Position numbers and translations under genes: made by a program | NCBI RefSeq assembly: GCF_026342405.1 | Contig: NZ_JAPEMU010000001.1 | Span: forward strand, 1,860,001-1,924,000 | Source of the DNA: Kitasatospora sp. NBC_00240 | Lineage (GTDB): Bacteria; Actinomycetota; Actinomycetes; Streptomycetales; Streptomycetaceae | Length of the DNA stretch: 64,000 nucleotides | Direction of reading: 5' to 3' | Shown: piece after piece, positions 8,324-18,728 of the stretch | Layout of the letters: every line of letters begins with the position of its first letter | Numbering within the stretch: the stretch's first letter is position 1 | Notes under the pieces: model-generated | The model's database searches: none | What the model was told of the DNA's origin: nothing | What the model saw: only the letters and a program-made list of their open reading frames with translations

Positions 8324-8343
8324 TGGAAATGACATCCATTTCA
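8324..8343 (+). promoter_or_regulatory. Candidate Zur box
   Basis: An AT-richer imperfect palindrome, TGGAAATG-ACAT-CCATTTCA, lies 83 nt upstream of rpmG. Its TGnAAATG/CATTTCA halves resemble streptomycete Zur operators. Zur-controlled zinc-free L33/L31 paralogues are well known, so context supports it; identity is inferred. Confidence 0.6.
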
Positions 8344-8425
8344 CCTGATGCTCGGGCCCGCCCGCCCAGCACCGCACACGCAACGCAGGCAACACCCGCA
8401 CCACGCGCGACACCGAAGGAGAGCC

Positions 8426-8590
8426 ATGGCCCGCAACGAACTGCGCCCGGTCGTCCGACTCCGCTCCACGGCCGGCACCGGCTACACCTACGTGACCCGG
8501 CTGAACCGGCGCAACGACCCCGACCGGATGGCGCTGCGCAAGTACGACCCGGTCGCGCGGCAGCACGTGCTGTTCCGCGAGGAGCGCTGA
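8426..8590 (+). CDS. rpmG: 50S ribosomal protein L33, zinc-independent paralogue
   Basis: A 54-aa L33 ([17 protein letters not shown]..., ending HVLFREER). It contains no cysteines, so the zinc-ribbon ligands of the C+ form are missing. Such copies replace the zinc-binding L33 during zinc starvation and free zinc for enzymes. AAGGAGAG precedes the ATG. It is followed after 55 nt by the type B L31 gene, and both probably form one Zur-repressed transcript from the palindrome at 8324. Confidence 0.93.
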   Translation: MARNELRPVVRLRSTAGTGYTYVTRLNRRNDPDRMALRKYDPVARQHVLFREER

Positions 8591-8645
8591 CACCGCCCGC
8601 ACAGCCGAAACGCCCCTGAGCCCGACACCCCCGAGGAGTACTCCG

Positions 8646-8909
8646 ATGCAGACCGGTATCCACCCCGCGTACCGCCCGGTCGTCTTCCGCGACCGCAGCG
8701 GTGACCTGGCCTTCCTCACCCGCTCGACCATCGGTGCCGGCACCGGCGCCGGCCGGACGGTCGCGTGGGAGGACGGCAACAGCTACCCCGTGGTCGACGT
8801 CGAGATCTCCTCGGCGAGCCACCCCTTCCACACCGGCCGGGCCAGGGTGCTGGACAGCGCCGGCCGGGTCGAGGCCTTCCACCGCCGGTACGGCCGGCGG
8901 CACGGCTGA
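8646..8909 (+). CDS. rpmE2: 50S ribosomal protein L31 type B
   Basis: The 87-aa product starts [16 protein letters not shown] and carries the type B core [16 protein letters not shown] and [11 protein letters not shown]. It has no CxxC zinc-binding motif, the mark of the zinc-independent L31 that replaces RpmE on zinc-poor ribosomes. AGGAG precedes the ATG by about 8 nt. It is second in the rpmG-rpmE2 pair. Zinc-limited induction through Zur is inferred from the operator-like palindrome at 8324-8343. Confidence 0.95.
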   Translation: MQTGIHPAYRPVVFRDRSGDLAFLTRSTIGAGTGAGRTVAWEDGNSYPVVDVEISSASHPFHTGRARVLDSAGRVEAFHRRYGRRHG

Positions 8910-8922
8910 CCGGAGGGCCCGG

Positions 8923-8962
8923 CCGGAGCGGCGCCACCCGACGAGGGGTGGGGCCGCTCCGG
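8923..8962. terminator. Terminator after rpmE2
   Basis: CCGGAGCGGC and CCACCC pair with GGGTGG and GCCGCTCCGG around a short loop; about 16 bp with one G/G mismatch, 13 nt beyond the rpmE2 stop. Confidence 0.75.
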
Positions 8963-9095
8963 TGTGTCCGGGCGGCCTCGGTGAAACGGCTGCCGGGCCT
9001 GCGACCGGAAGCGGCACGGCGGCGGCATCGGGACGGCCCTGGTCAGCCGCACCGGCACCGCGCCGTCGGCGCGGCGGCCGTGCGCGCCGCCCGGG

Positions 9096-10214
9096 TCAGG
9101 GCCGGGCGGCCCAGCGCTGCTCGACCCGACCCAGCCGCCAGTACGCGATCGCCGCCGCCCAGACCACCACGAACAGGCCGACGATCACGTACCCGACGTT
9201 GTCGAGCGAGAGGCCGGCGATCCAGCCGCTGACCGGGTCGGTCAGGTCCAGCTTCTCGTGCAGCACGCCCACCAGTTCGATGGTGCCGATGATGAAGGCG
9301 ACCGCGATCGAAAGCCCGGTGATGGTCAGGTTGTAGTACACCTTGCGCACCGGGTTGGAGAACGCCCACTGGTAGGCGAAGTTCATGAAGGTCCCGTCCA
9401 GCGTGTCGAACAGGCTCATCCCGGCGGCGAACAGCAGCGGCAGGCAGACGATCGCGTACCAGGGCAGGCCCGCCGCCGCGCCGCTGCCGGCCATCACCAT
9501 CAGGGTCACCTCGGTCGCGGTGTCGAAGCCGAGGCCCAGCACCATGCCGACCGGGAACATCTGGCCGGGCCGGGTGATCGAGCGGGTGGCCCGGCTCAGC
9601 ACCCGGTTGAACAGGCCCCGGGAGTTGAGGTGCTCCTCCAGCTCCGCCTCGTCGTAGCGGCCGTCCCGCATCGCGCGGAAGACCCGCAGGATGCCGAAGA
9701 GCGCGGCCAGGTTGAGCGCGCCGATCAGGTAGAGGAAGGCCCCCGAGGCGCTGGTGCCCAGCACCCCGAGCCACTGGTGGGTGACCGAGTCCTCGTCCAT
9801 CAGGGTGTTGGCCAGCTGGGCGCCGCCCGCCACCAGGGCCGCCATCACCACGACCATCGAGGAGTGCCCGAGCGCGAACCAGAAGCCCACCGACACCGGG
9901 CGCCGGCCGTCCGCCATCAGCTTGCGGGTGGTGTTGTCGATCACCGCGATGTGGTCCGCGTCGAAGGCGTGCCGCATGCCCAGGGTGTACGCGGTGATGC
10001 CCAGGCCAACCCCGAAGACCTGGGTACCGACCGCGTACTCGTGCGGCGCGACCAGGAAGAACAGCGTCCCGAACGCCACCACGTGCATCGCCAGGATCAC
10101 CGCCATCAGCCCGGCCGTCCGTACGGTGTCCTCGCGCCGCCAGCGGAAGGCGGGGAGCGCGGGGTCGACCGCGGGCGCCGCCGTTCGGGCAGCACCGATT
10201 TCGGGCAGGGTCAT
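9096..10214 (-). CDS. NiCoT-family nickel/cobalt transporter
   Basis: A 372-aa polytopic membrane permease that imports Ni2+ and/or Co2+ by secondary transport. The signature HxxxxDH is present in helix II as RHAFDADHI (His82 to His88). Further family motifs are LGHSSMVV, GLGFDTATE and SLFDTLDGTFM. ATG at 10214 is chosen for GGAG 9 nt upstream; the frame is open farther but through the riboswitch. Control by a cobalamin riboswitch in the leader argues that cobalt for B12 synthesis is the relevant substrate. A divergent ArsR-type regulator may add metal control. Confidence 0.94.
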   Translation of the reverse strand: MTLPEIGAARTAAPAVDPALPAFRWRREDTVRTAGLMAVILAMHVVAFGTLFFLVAPHEYAVGTQVFGVGLGITAYTLGMRHAFDADHIAVIDNTTRKLMADGRRPVSVGFWFALGHSSMVVVMAALVAGGAQLANTLMDEDSVTHQWLGVLGTSASGAFLYLIGALNLAALFGILRVFRAMRDGRYDEAELEEHLNSRGLFNRVLSRATRSITRPGQMFPVGMVLGLGFDTATEVTLMVMAGSGAAAGLPWYAIVCLPLLFAAGMSLFDTLDGTFMNFAYQWAFSNPVRKVYYNLTITGLSIAVAFIIGTIELVGVLHEKLDLTDPVSGWIAGLSLDNVGYVIVGLFVVVWAAAIAYWRLGRVEQRWAARP

Positions 10215-10255
10215 CCGGTCACGCTCCAGCACCTCGTGGATCACTTCGTGAGATG

Positions 10256-10475
10256 CCGTGGCCGGTCTCCTGGCTTCGGGGCACACCCGGCCGCGGTTCG
10301 GCGGCGGGTGCTGCGTGACCGCACCAGGCCTTCCCGGACGCCGCGGCGTCCAGTGACCACCCGCCCGAGGGCGGGTACGGTACGGAGACTTCCCGTTCAC
10401 AGTGGCGAGGGCCGCTCCGGACTAGGACCTCTGAAGGTCCGTCACCGGTCTTCCCGAACACCACGGCGGGCCACA
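10256..10475 (-). promoter_or_regulatory. Cobalamin (B12) riboswitch upstream of the NiCoT gene
   Basis: On the minus strand the leader has the conserved core AGUCCGGAGCGGCC followed by GCCACUGUGA, and ends with the B12 box AGCCAGGAGACCGGCC (10275 to 10260). The upstream part GGGAAGACCGGUGACGG fits the 5' paired region. Order and spacing match cobalamin riboswitches. The B12 box ends about 45 nt before the NiCoT ATG, so ligand binding likely blocks translation or causes early termination. Confidence 0.93.
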
Positions 10476-10511
10476 CCGTACGGGGCGTCAGGTCACTTGT
10501 GCAAGGTTGCG

Positions 10512-10525
10512 CACCTGCGCAGGTG
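10512..10525. promoter_or_regulatory. Perfect 14-bp palindrome, candidate ArsR-family operator
   Basis: CACCTGCGCAGGTG, flanked on the left by further TGTGCA/TGCGCA half-sites, lies 42 nt upstream of the ArsR-like gene and just upstream of the riboswitch transcript. ArsR proteins bind such dyads between divergent metal genes. The cognate regulator is inferred. Confidence 0.5.
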
Positions 10526-10567
10526 TTCAGGATCACAGACCGCCCCCGGACTGCGACAATGGCCCGC

Positions 10568-10951
10568 ATGCATCTCGTACCGGCCGAGCGCGCGGACCAC
10601 CGGACCATCGACGGGCACCGGGTCTGCGAGGCCATCGCGGCGATCGGCGACACCGCCCGGGTGCGCACCTGGGCCGAGCGCTTCTCGCTGCTCGCCGACC
10701 CCGGCAGGCTCGCACTGCTGCTCGCCCTGCACCGCGCCGGGCCGCTCGCCGTCAGCGACCTGGCGGTGGCCACCGGCATGCGCGACCCGGCCGTCTCGCA
10801 GGCGCTCCGGCTGCTGCGCACCGCCGGCGTGGTGGCCGGGGAGCGGGACGGCCGGGTGGTGCGCTACCGGGTCGTCGACCAGGAGCTCGGCACCCTGCTG
10901 GCCCCCTGCGCGGCGGCCGGGCAGGGGGGCCCGGAGCCGGCCGTCAGCTGA
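10568..10951 (+). CDS. ArsR/SmtB-family transcriptional regulator
   Basis: A 127-aa winged-helix repressor. The core SLLADPGRLALLLALHRAGPLAVSDLAVATGMRDPAVSQALRLL is a textbook ArsR helix-turn-helix, with the wing GERDGRVVRYRV. His and Cys residues near the N-terminus (DHRTIDGHRVCEA) and a late Cys (LAPCAAA) could bind metal. ATG 10568 is used; an in-frame ATG at 10559 is possible, and no clear RBS precedes either. A -10-like GACAAT at 10555 would make the mRNA leaderless. It is divergent from the nickel/cobalt transporter, whose expression it may control; it overlaps the convergent oxidoreductase by 8 nt. Confidence 0.85.
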   Translation: MHLVPAERADHRTIDGHRVCEAIAAIGDTARVRTWAERFSLLADPGRLALLLALHRAGPLAVSDLAVATGMRDPAVSQALRLLRTAGVVAGERDGRVVRYRVVDQELGTLLAPCAAAGQGGPEPAVS

Positions 10952-11873
10952 TCCGCAGGGCGACCTTGCCCAGGTTGGCCCGGCGCTCCAGCAGGCCGAA
11001 GGCCTCGGCCGCCGCGGCGATCGGGAACTCGACGCAGACCGGCCGGAGTGCCCCTCGCCCGAGCAACGCCCAGAGTTCCTGGCGCCATTCGGCGAGCAGC
11101 GCGGGGCGCTGCCGTGCCAGCACCGCCATCGACAGGCCGGTCACCGTCCGCATCCCGCGCAGCAGTTCGCCGGCGTCGAGTGCCCCGCCCGCGCCGCCGA
11201 GGGCGACCAGCCGCCCGAAGGGCGCCAAGGCCCCGACGGCTCTGGGCAGCACCTCGCCGCCGACACCGTCGAGGACGAGGTCCACCTGCTCGCCCCAGGG
11301 GCCGTCCTGGTACCGGACCACCTCGTCGGCGCCCAGCCCCCGGACGAAGGCGGCCTTCCCCTCGGCGCCCACGGCCGCGGTCACCCGGCCCGCGCCGAGC
11401 GCCCCGGCCAACTGGACCGCCAGGTGGCCCACCCCGCCAGCAGCCGCCGTGACCAGCACCGACTCACCGGGCCGTAGCCCACCCACCCGCAGCGCGCCGA
11501 GGGCGACCAGCCCGCTGCGCAGCACCGCGAGCGCGTCGCCGGCGGCCGGCTCCCCCGGCACGGCGACGGCGAGCGCCGCCGGGGCGGCCACCAGGTCGGC
11601 GTGCACCGACGGGGCGATGCCGCCGACCCGGTCGCCGGGCGTGAAACCGGTGACGCCCTCGCCGACCGCGACCACCCGGCCGAGGTACTCGCCGCCCAGG
11701 CCGGCCGGCGCCTGCGGGGCACCCGGTGCGCGCAGTTGCCGGAGCGCGGGCAGCGTGACCCCGGCCAGGTCGGGGCGTACCAGCAGTTCTCCCGGGCCGG
11801 CCGCCGGCTCGGCCACCTCGTCCAGCCGGAGCGCCGCCGGGCCGCCGTACGCGTGGAACCTGAGTTCGCGCAT
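10944..11873 (-). CDS. Quinone oxidoreductase-like MDR-family protein
   Basis: A 309-aa member of the zinc-independent branch of the medium-chain dehydrogenase/reductase superfamily. It has the GroES-like N-domain (GGEYLGRVVAVGEGV, PGDRVGG) and a Rossmann domain with the NADPH loop AAAGGVGHLAVQLAGALGAG (about 142-161). No catalytic-zinc Cys/His set is seen, so an NADPH:quinone or enone reductase role is likely. ATG at 11873. It is divergent from a MarR gene across about 100 bp containing two palindromes, the usual arrangement in which a MarR sensor controls an oxidoreductase. Confidence 0.88.
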   Translation of the reverse strand: MRELRFHAYGGPAALRLDEVAEPAAGPGELLVRPDLAGVTLPALRQLRAPGAPQAPAGLGGEYLGRVVAVGEGVTGFTPGDRVGGIAPSVHADLVAAPAALAVAVPGEPAAGDALAVLRSGLVALGALRVGGLRPGESVLVTAAAGGVGHLAVQLAGALGAGRVTAAVGAEGKAAFVRGLGADEVVRYQDGPWGEQVDLVLDGVGGEVLPRAVGALAPFGRLVALGGAGGALDAGELLRGMRTVTGLSMAVLARQRPALLAEWRQELWALLGRGALRPVCVEFPIAAAAEAFGLLERRANLGKVALRIS

Positions 11874-11907
11874 GAGTGTCCCCCTTCTCCCCTCCGCGGG
11901 AATGTCA

Positions 11908-11920
11908 TTGGATATCCCAA
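11908..11920. promoter_or_regulatory. Candidate MarR operator 1
   Basis: TTGGATATCCCAA, a near-perfect dyad centred on GATATC, between the divergent oxidoreductase and MarR genes. Confidence 0.45.
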
Positions 11921-11954
11921 CGATAGGGGGAAACTCATAGGAAGGTCCAACGGT

Positions 11955-11968
11955 TATCCGGATAGACT
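11955..11968 (+). promoter_or_regulatory. Candidate MarR operator 2 overlapping a leaderless -10
   Basis: TATCCGGATA (11955-11964) is a perfect palindrome. It overlaps TAGACT (11963-11968), a -10-like hexamer seven nt before the marR ATG. This geometry would place the transcript start at the A of the ATG and let the regulator block its own promoter. Confidence 0.45.
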
Positions 11969-11974
11969 GCCCCC

Positions 11975-12415
11975 ATGCCCGAGACCCCGCTCACCCACCT
12001 GCAGACCCTGCCCAGCTGGCTGCTCGGCCGGGCCTCCGCACTCGGGCACCGCCTGGTGGCCGATCAGTTCGCGCGTGAGGGCGTCCGCCTGCCGCACCAC
12101 GCCGTGCTCTGCGGTGTCGCCGAGCACGGCCCGCTCGCCCAGGCGGAGCTCGCCCGGCTCGTCCGGATCGATCCCAAGGACATGGTCGCCGTCCTCAACG
12201 ACCTCCAGGCCAAGGAGCTCGTCACCCGTACGCCTGACCCGAGGGACCGGCGCAAGAACGCCATCGCCCTCTCCCCCGCCGGCCACGCCCTGCTGGCCCG
12301 GCTGCAGATCCTCGGCGACGAGGCCAACGCGGCGCTGCTCGCACCGCTCGACCCCGAGGAGCGCACCCGGCTGGCGGAGCTGCTCGCCCGGGTCGTCGCC
12401 GCCCCGCGGGACTGA
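11975..12415 (+). CDS. MarR-family transcriptional regulator
   Basis: A 146-aa winged-helix repressor of the MarR family. The DNA-binding core is seen as AELARLVRIDPKDMVAVLNDLQAKELVTRTPDPRDRRKNAI, with the conserved DPRDRR wing. N- and C-terminal helices would form the dimer interface and ligand pocket. No Shine-Dalgarno precedes ATG 11975; together with the -10-like TAGACT seven nt upstream this suggests a leaderless mRNA. It probably regulates itself and the divergent oxidoreductase through the palindromes at 11908 and 11955. The inducer is unknown. Confidence 0.9.
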   Translation: MPETPLTHLQTLPSWLLGRASALGHRLVADQFAREGVRLPHHAVLCGVAEHGPLAQAELARLVRIDPKDMVAVLNDLQAKELVTRTPDPRDRRKNAIALSPAGHALLARLQILGDEANAALLAPLDPEERTRLAELLARVVAAPRD

Positions 12416-12477
12416 AACCCCGGGGACGGCCGTACGGCGGGCCCGCCCGCGCCCGGCCCGGACGGACCCGGTGTGCG

Positions 12478-13287
12478 TCAGACCTGCTGGCAGGTGGGGC
12501 ACCAGAAGAGGTTCCGGGCGGCGTGCTCCTCGGTGCGGACGTCCGTCCCGCAGACCAGGCAGGGCATGGCCGCGCGGCGGTAGACGTAGACCTCGCCGCC
12601 GTGGTCGTCCACCCGCGGCGGGCGGCCCATCGCCTCGGGGGTGTGCTCGGGGCGCACGGTGTCGATCCGGCCCGCGCCGGCACCCTCGTGCATCAGCTCC
12701 ACCAGATCGGCCCAGACGGCGTCCCACTCGGCGCGGGTCAGGTCGCGGCCGGCCCGGTGCGGGCTGATGCCGAGCCGGAACAGCACCTCGGCGCGGTAGA
12801 CGTTGCCGACCCCGGCCAGCACCTTCTGGTCCATCAGCAGGGCCGCGACGGTCGTCCGGCTGGCGGAGATCCGCCGCCAGGCGAGGACGGGATCGGCGTC
12901 CGCCCGCAGCGGGTCGGGACCGAGGCGGGCGTGCACCGCGGCCTTCTCGGCGGCGGTGAGCAGCTCGCAGGTGGTGGGGCCGCGCAGGTCGGCGTACGCG
13001 TCGTCGTTCTCCAGGCGCAGCCGCACCACGCCGACCGGTGCGGGGGCCGCGCCCGCACCGAAGGTGAAGCCGCCGTAGAGGCCGAGGTGGACGTGCAGCC
13101 AGGCGCCCTCCTCGAAGCCGAGGAAGAGGTGCTTCCCGGTGGCCTCGGCCGTGGCGAGCAGCTGCCCGTCGATCAGCTTGGCGCCGTCGGCGAACCGGCC
13201 CTGCGGGCTGGAGACCCGGACGGGACGGCCGCCGAAGGTCTTGAGGTTCTCGGCGGCGAGGCGGTGGATGATGTGGCCTTCGGGCAC
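12478..13287 (-). CDS. Fpg/Nei-family DNA glycosylase (endonuclease VIII-like)
   Basis: This 269-aa base-excision repair glycosylase/AP lyase removes oxidised bases. The start MPEGH supplies the catalytic Pro and Glu after Met removal; the TGKHL lysine follows (about 51). The helix-two-turn-helix has DQKVLAGVGNVYRAEVLF (about 154-171). The C-terminal zinc finger is C-x2-C-x16-C-x2-C (CLVC ... CPTC), with the intercalating Arg of the ARNLFW hairpin. The Nei-like start and finger suggest a Nei2-type enzyme rather than MutM. GTG start at 13287. It appears monocistronic. Confidence 0.93.
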   Translation of the reverse strand: MPEGHIIHRLAAENLKTFGGRPVRVSSPQGRFADGAKLIDGQLLATAEATGKHLFLGFEEGAWLHVHLGLYGGFTFGAGAAPAPVGVVRLRLENDDAYADLRGPTTCELLTAAEKAAVHARLGPDPLRADADPVLAWRRISASRTTVAALLMDQKVLAGVGNVYRAEVLFRLGISPHRAGRDLTRAEWDAVWADLVELMHEGAGAGRIDTVRPEHTPEAMGRPPRVDDHGGEVYVYRRAAMPCLVCGTDVRTEEHAARNLFWCPTCQQV

Positions 13288-13391
13288 GGACTCGGCTCCC
13301 CCGGTGGATCAGCAGGACGGGTCCATCATCCCAGCCTGCACCGACAGCCCGACCGGGCCTCGGGCGCCGGGCGGAGCCGGGAAGCGGGTGG

Positions 13392-14369
13392 TCAGCGCAC
13401 CGGCCGGCCCAGCAGCCGGGCCAGGATGACCTGGTCCAGGGCCGCGGCGGTGGCGCCGACGTCCAGCTGGGAGTTGTCGATGATCGGCAGCCCGGAGTTG
13501 TACCAGCCGGCCATCCGGCCGTGGATCCGGGCGACCTCCTCGTCGCTGAGGCGCCGGTTGCCGCTGCGGCGGGCGTTGCGGGCGAGCACGGAGTCCAGGC
13601 CGGGGAGCAGCACCACGGGGATCATGCCGGGGCCGATGTGGCGCTTCCAGCCGCCGAGGCCGATCGCCGGGCGGTCGGGGAAGACCGCGTCGTCGATGAT
13701 GCACGAGATGCCGTTGGCGAGGTAGTTGCGGCAGGCGAAGCCGCAGGTGCGGCGGGCCAGCCGGTACTGGGCCTCGGAGGCGTTGTTCCAGCCGGACTGC
13801 GGGTTGGCGAAGCCGGACTGCACCCACTCGCGGACGTCGTCCAGGCTGATGTGCGCGGTCGGGGACGGGCGGCGCTCGGCCCAGTGCCGGGCGACGGTCG
13901 TCTTGCCGGCGCCGGCCGGGCCGATCAGCAGGACGGCGATGGGGCCGGTCGGGGCGTGCTGCTGCGGGTGCGCCGGGAGTTGCACGGGCGCGCCGGACGG
14001 CAGCAGGAAGTGCCCGGTCGCTCCCGCGGGCACGGGCTGGCCGGGCGGTCCGGGGGCGCCGTGCGCGCGCAGGGCCGGGTTCCCGTACGGGTGCTGCGGG
14101 GCGGGGTGGCCGGGGGGCGGGCCGGCCGCGTTGGTGCTGACGAAGAGCGGGGCCGCGGTGATGGCGGCCGGCCCGGGGGCGGCGGGCACCACGGGCAGGT
14201 CGGGCACCGTCGCATGCGCACCGGGCACGGGTCCGGCCGGCGGCCCGGCAGGTACGAGCCCTGCGGGTACGGGGCCTGCGGGTACCGGCGCGACCGCGGC
14301 GGGTCCGGCCGGGGCCGGCGGTGCCACCGGTCGGGGAGGCAGCTGACCTCCCCCTGCGTACTGCGTCAC
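13392..14369 (-). CDS. P-loop ATPase/kinase-like protein with Pro-rich N-terminus
   Basis: The 325-aa protein has two parts. Residues about 1-140 are Pro/Ala/Gly-rich and probably disordered. Residues about 145-325 form a P-loop domain with Walker A GPAGAGKTT, then HISLDDVREWV and CIIDDAVFPDRP, resembling the AAA_33/zeta-type and polynucleotide-kinase-like families that phosphorylate small molecules or nucleic-acid ends. The substrate cannot be told. GTG 14369 is preferred because GGGAG lies about 7 nt upstream; GTG 14375 abuts the RBS too closely. It is downstream of the aro operon terminator on the same strand. Confidence 0.8.
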   Translation of the reverse strand: MTQYAGGGQLPPRPVAPPAPAGPAAVAPVPAGPVPAGLVPAGPPAGPVPGAHATVPDLPVVPAAPGPAAITAAPLFVSTNAAGPPPGHPAPQHPYGNPALRAHGAPGPPGQPVPAGATGHFLLPSGAPVQLPAHPQQHAPTGPIAVLLIGPAGAGKTTVARHWAERRPSPTAHISLDDVREWVQSGFANPQSGWNNASEAQYRLARRTCGFACRNYLANGISCIIDDAVFPDRPAIGLGGWKRHIGPGMIPVVLLPGLDSVLARNARRSGNRRLSDEEVARIHGRMAGWYNSGLPIIDNSQLDVGATAAALDQVILARLLGRPVR

Positions 14370-14409
14370 GGTCACCTCCCGACACCGTCTCCGACGGGGA
14401 CACTACACG

Positions 14410-14446
14410 TCGGCCCGGTGGCGGGCACAGTCCGCCACCGGGCCGA
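14410..14446. terminator. Terminator after the aro operon
   Basis: TCGGCCCGGTGGCGG, a 7-nt loop, CCGCCACCGGGCCGA: a perfect 15-bp stem 11 nt past the aroQ stop. Confidence 0.85.
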
Positions 14447-14456
14447 TGATCTTGCG

Positions 14457-17693
<3,237 letters not shown>

Positions 17694-17900
17694 CGGAGCT
17701 CCTTCGTCAGCGGACCGGGCGCTGCGTGCACCGAGCGGCCCGACCGGGCATTCTTACCGCGGGCCCCCGGGTCGTACCGGCCCCGCGTCTCTCCCCCGAA
17801 TCCTTTCATGCCCGAGCGGCCGCCGGACGCACGTTCCGCGTTGCGGACAGGCACCGGCGGCGGACGGGACGGCTCACGGGCGGGCGGGCGGGGCCCCGGC

Positions 17901-18728
17901 TCAGCCCGCGGCGAGGGCCGCCTCGCCCGCCTCGCGCATCGCGGCCAGCGGGCCGGGGGTGATCCCGGTGAACGCCTCGCTCTGCAGCACGGCCTGGTGC
18001 ACCAGCAGGTCCAGGCCGCCCAGCACGGTGGCGCCGCGCTCGGCGCAGGCCGCGACCAGCTTGGTCGGCCACGGGTGGTAGAGCACGTCGAAGAGCGCGC
18101 CCGGCTCCGCCGGCAGCCCGGCGGTGAACCCGTCGGTGGCCCCGGCGGGCGTGGTGGAGACGGTCAGCGGACGCTCCAGCGCCTCGGCGCCGCGCTCCCA
18201 GTCGGCGGTCCGCAGGTCGAGGCCGAGCCGCTCGCCGAGCTCGGCCATCTCCCGGGCCCGCTCGGCGCTGCGGACGTAGACCGTCACCTCGCCGGTGCAG
18301 ATCTGGGCCAGCGCGGCCAGCGCCGAGGAGGCGGTGGCCCCGGCCCCCAGCACGGCGGCGGCCGGGACGCTCCGCACGCCGCGCTCGCGCAGCGCGTTCA
18401 CCAGGCCCGGGACGTCCGTGTTGTCGCCCGTCCGGCGCCCGTCCGGGTGGAGGACCACCGTGTTGACGGCGTCCACCGAACGGGCCGTGGCGCTCACCTC
18501 GTCCAGCAGCGGGATCACCGCCCGCTTGAGCGGCATGGTCAGCGAGAGCCCGGCCCACCCGGCCTCGTCCAGCCCGGCGAAGAACCCGGGCAGACCGGCC
18601 TCGTCCACCTCGAAGCGCTGATAACTCCACTGCGCCAGGCCCAGCGCCCGGAACGCCGCCCGGTGCAGCACGGGTGAGAGGGAGTGGGCGATCGGCGAGC
18701 CGAGCACGGCCGCCCTGGTCCGGGTCAT
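17901..18728 (-). CDS. aroE: Shikimate 5-dehydrogenase
   Basis: It reduces 3-dehydroshikimate to shikimate with NADPH. The 275-aa protein has the substrate-binding SPIAHSLSPVLH, the catalytic Lys in SLTMPLKRA, AVNTV and DNTDVPG, then a Rossmann loop LGAGATASSALAAL. ATG 18728 overlaps the mltG stop as ATGA, so it is coupled to the cell-wall gene upstream, a conserved actinobacterial arrangement. Confidence 0.96.
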   Translation of the reverse strand: MTRTRAAVLGSPIAHSLSPVLHRAAFRALGLAQWSYQRFEVDEAGLPGFFAGLDEAGWAGLSLTMPLKRAVIPLLDEVSATARSVDAVNTVVLHPDGRRTGDNTDVPGLVNALRERGVRSVPAAAVLGAGATASSALAALAQICTGEVTVYVRSAERAREMAELGERLGLDLRTADWERGAEALERPLTVSTTPAGATDGFTAGLPAEPGALFDVLYHPWPTKLVAACAERGATVLGGLDLLVHQAVLQSEAFTGITPGPLAAMREAGEAALAAG

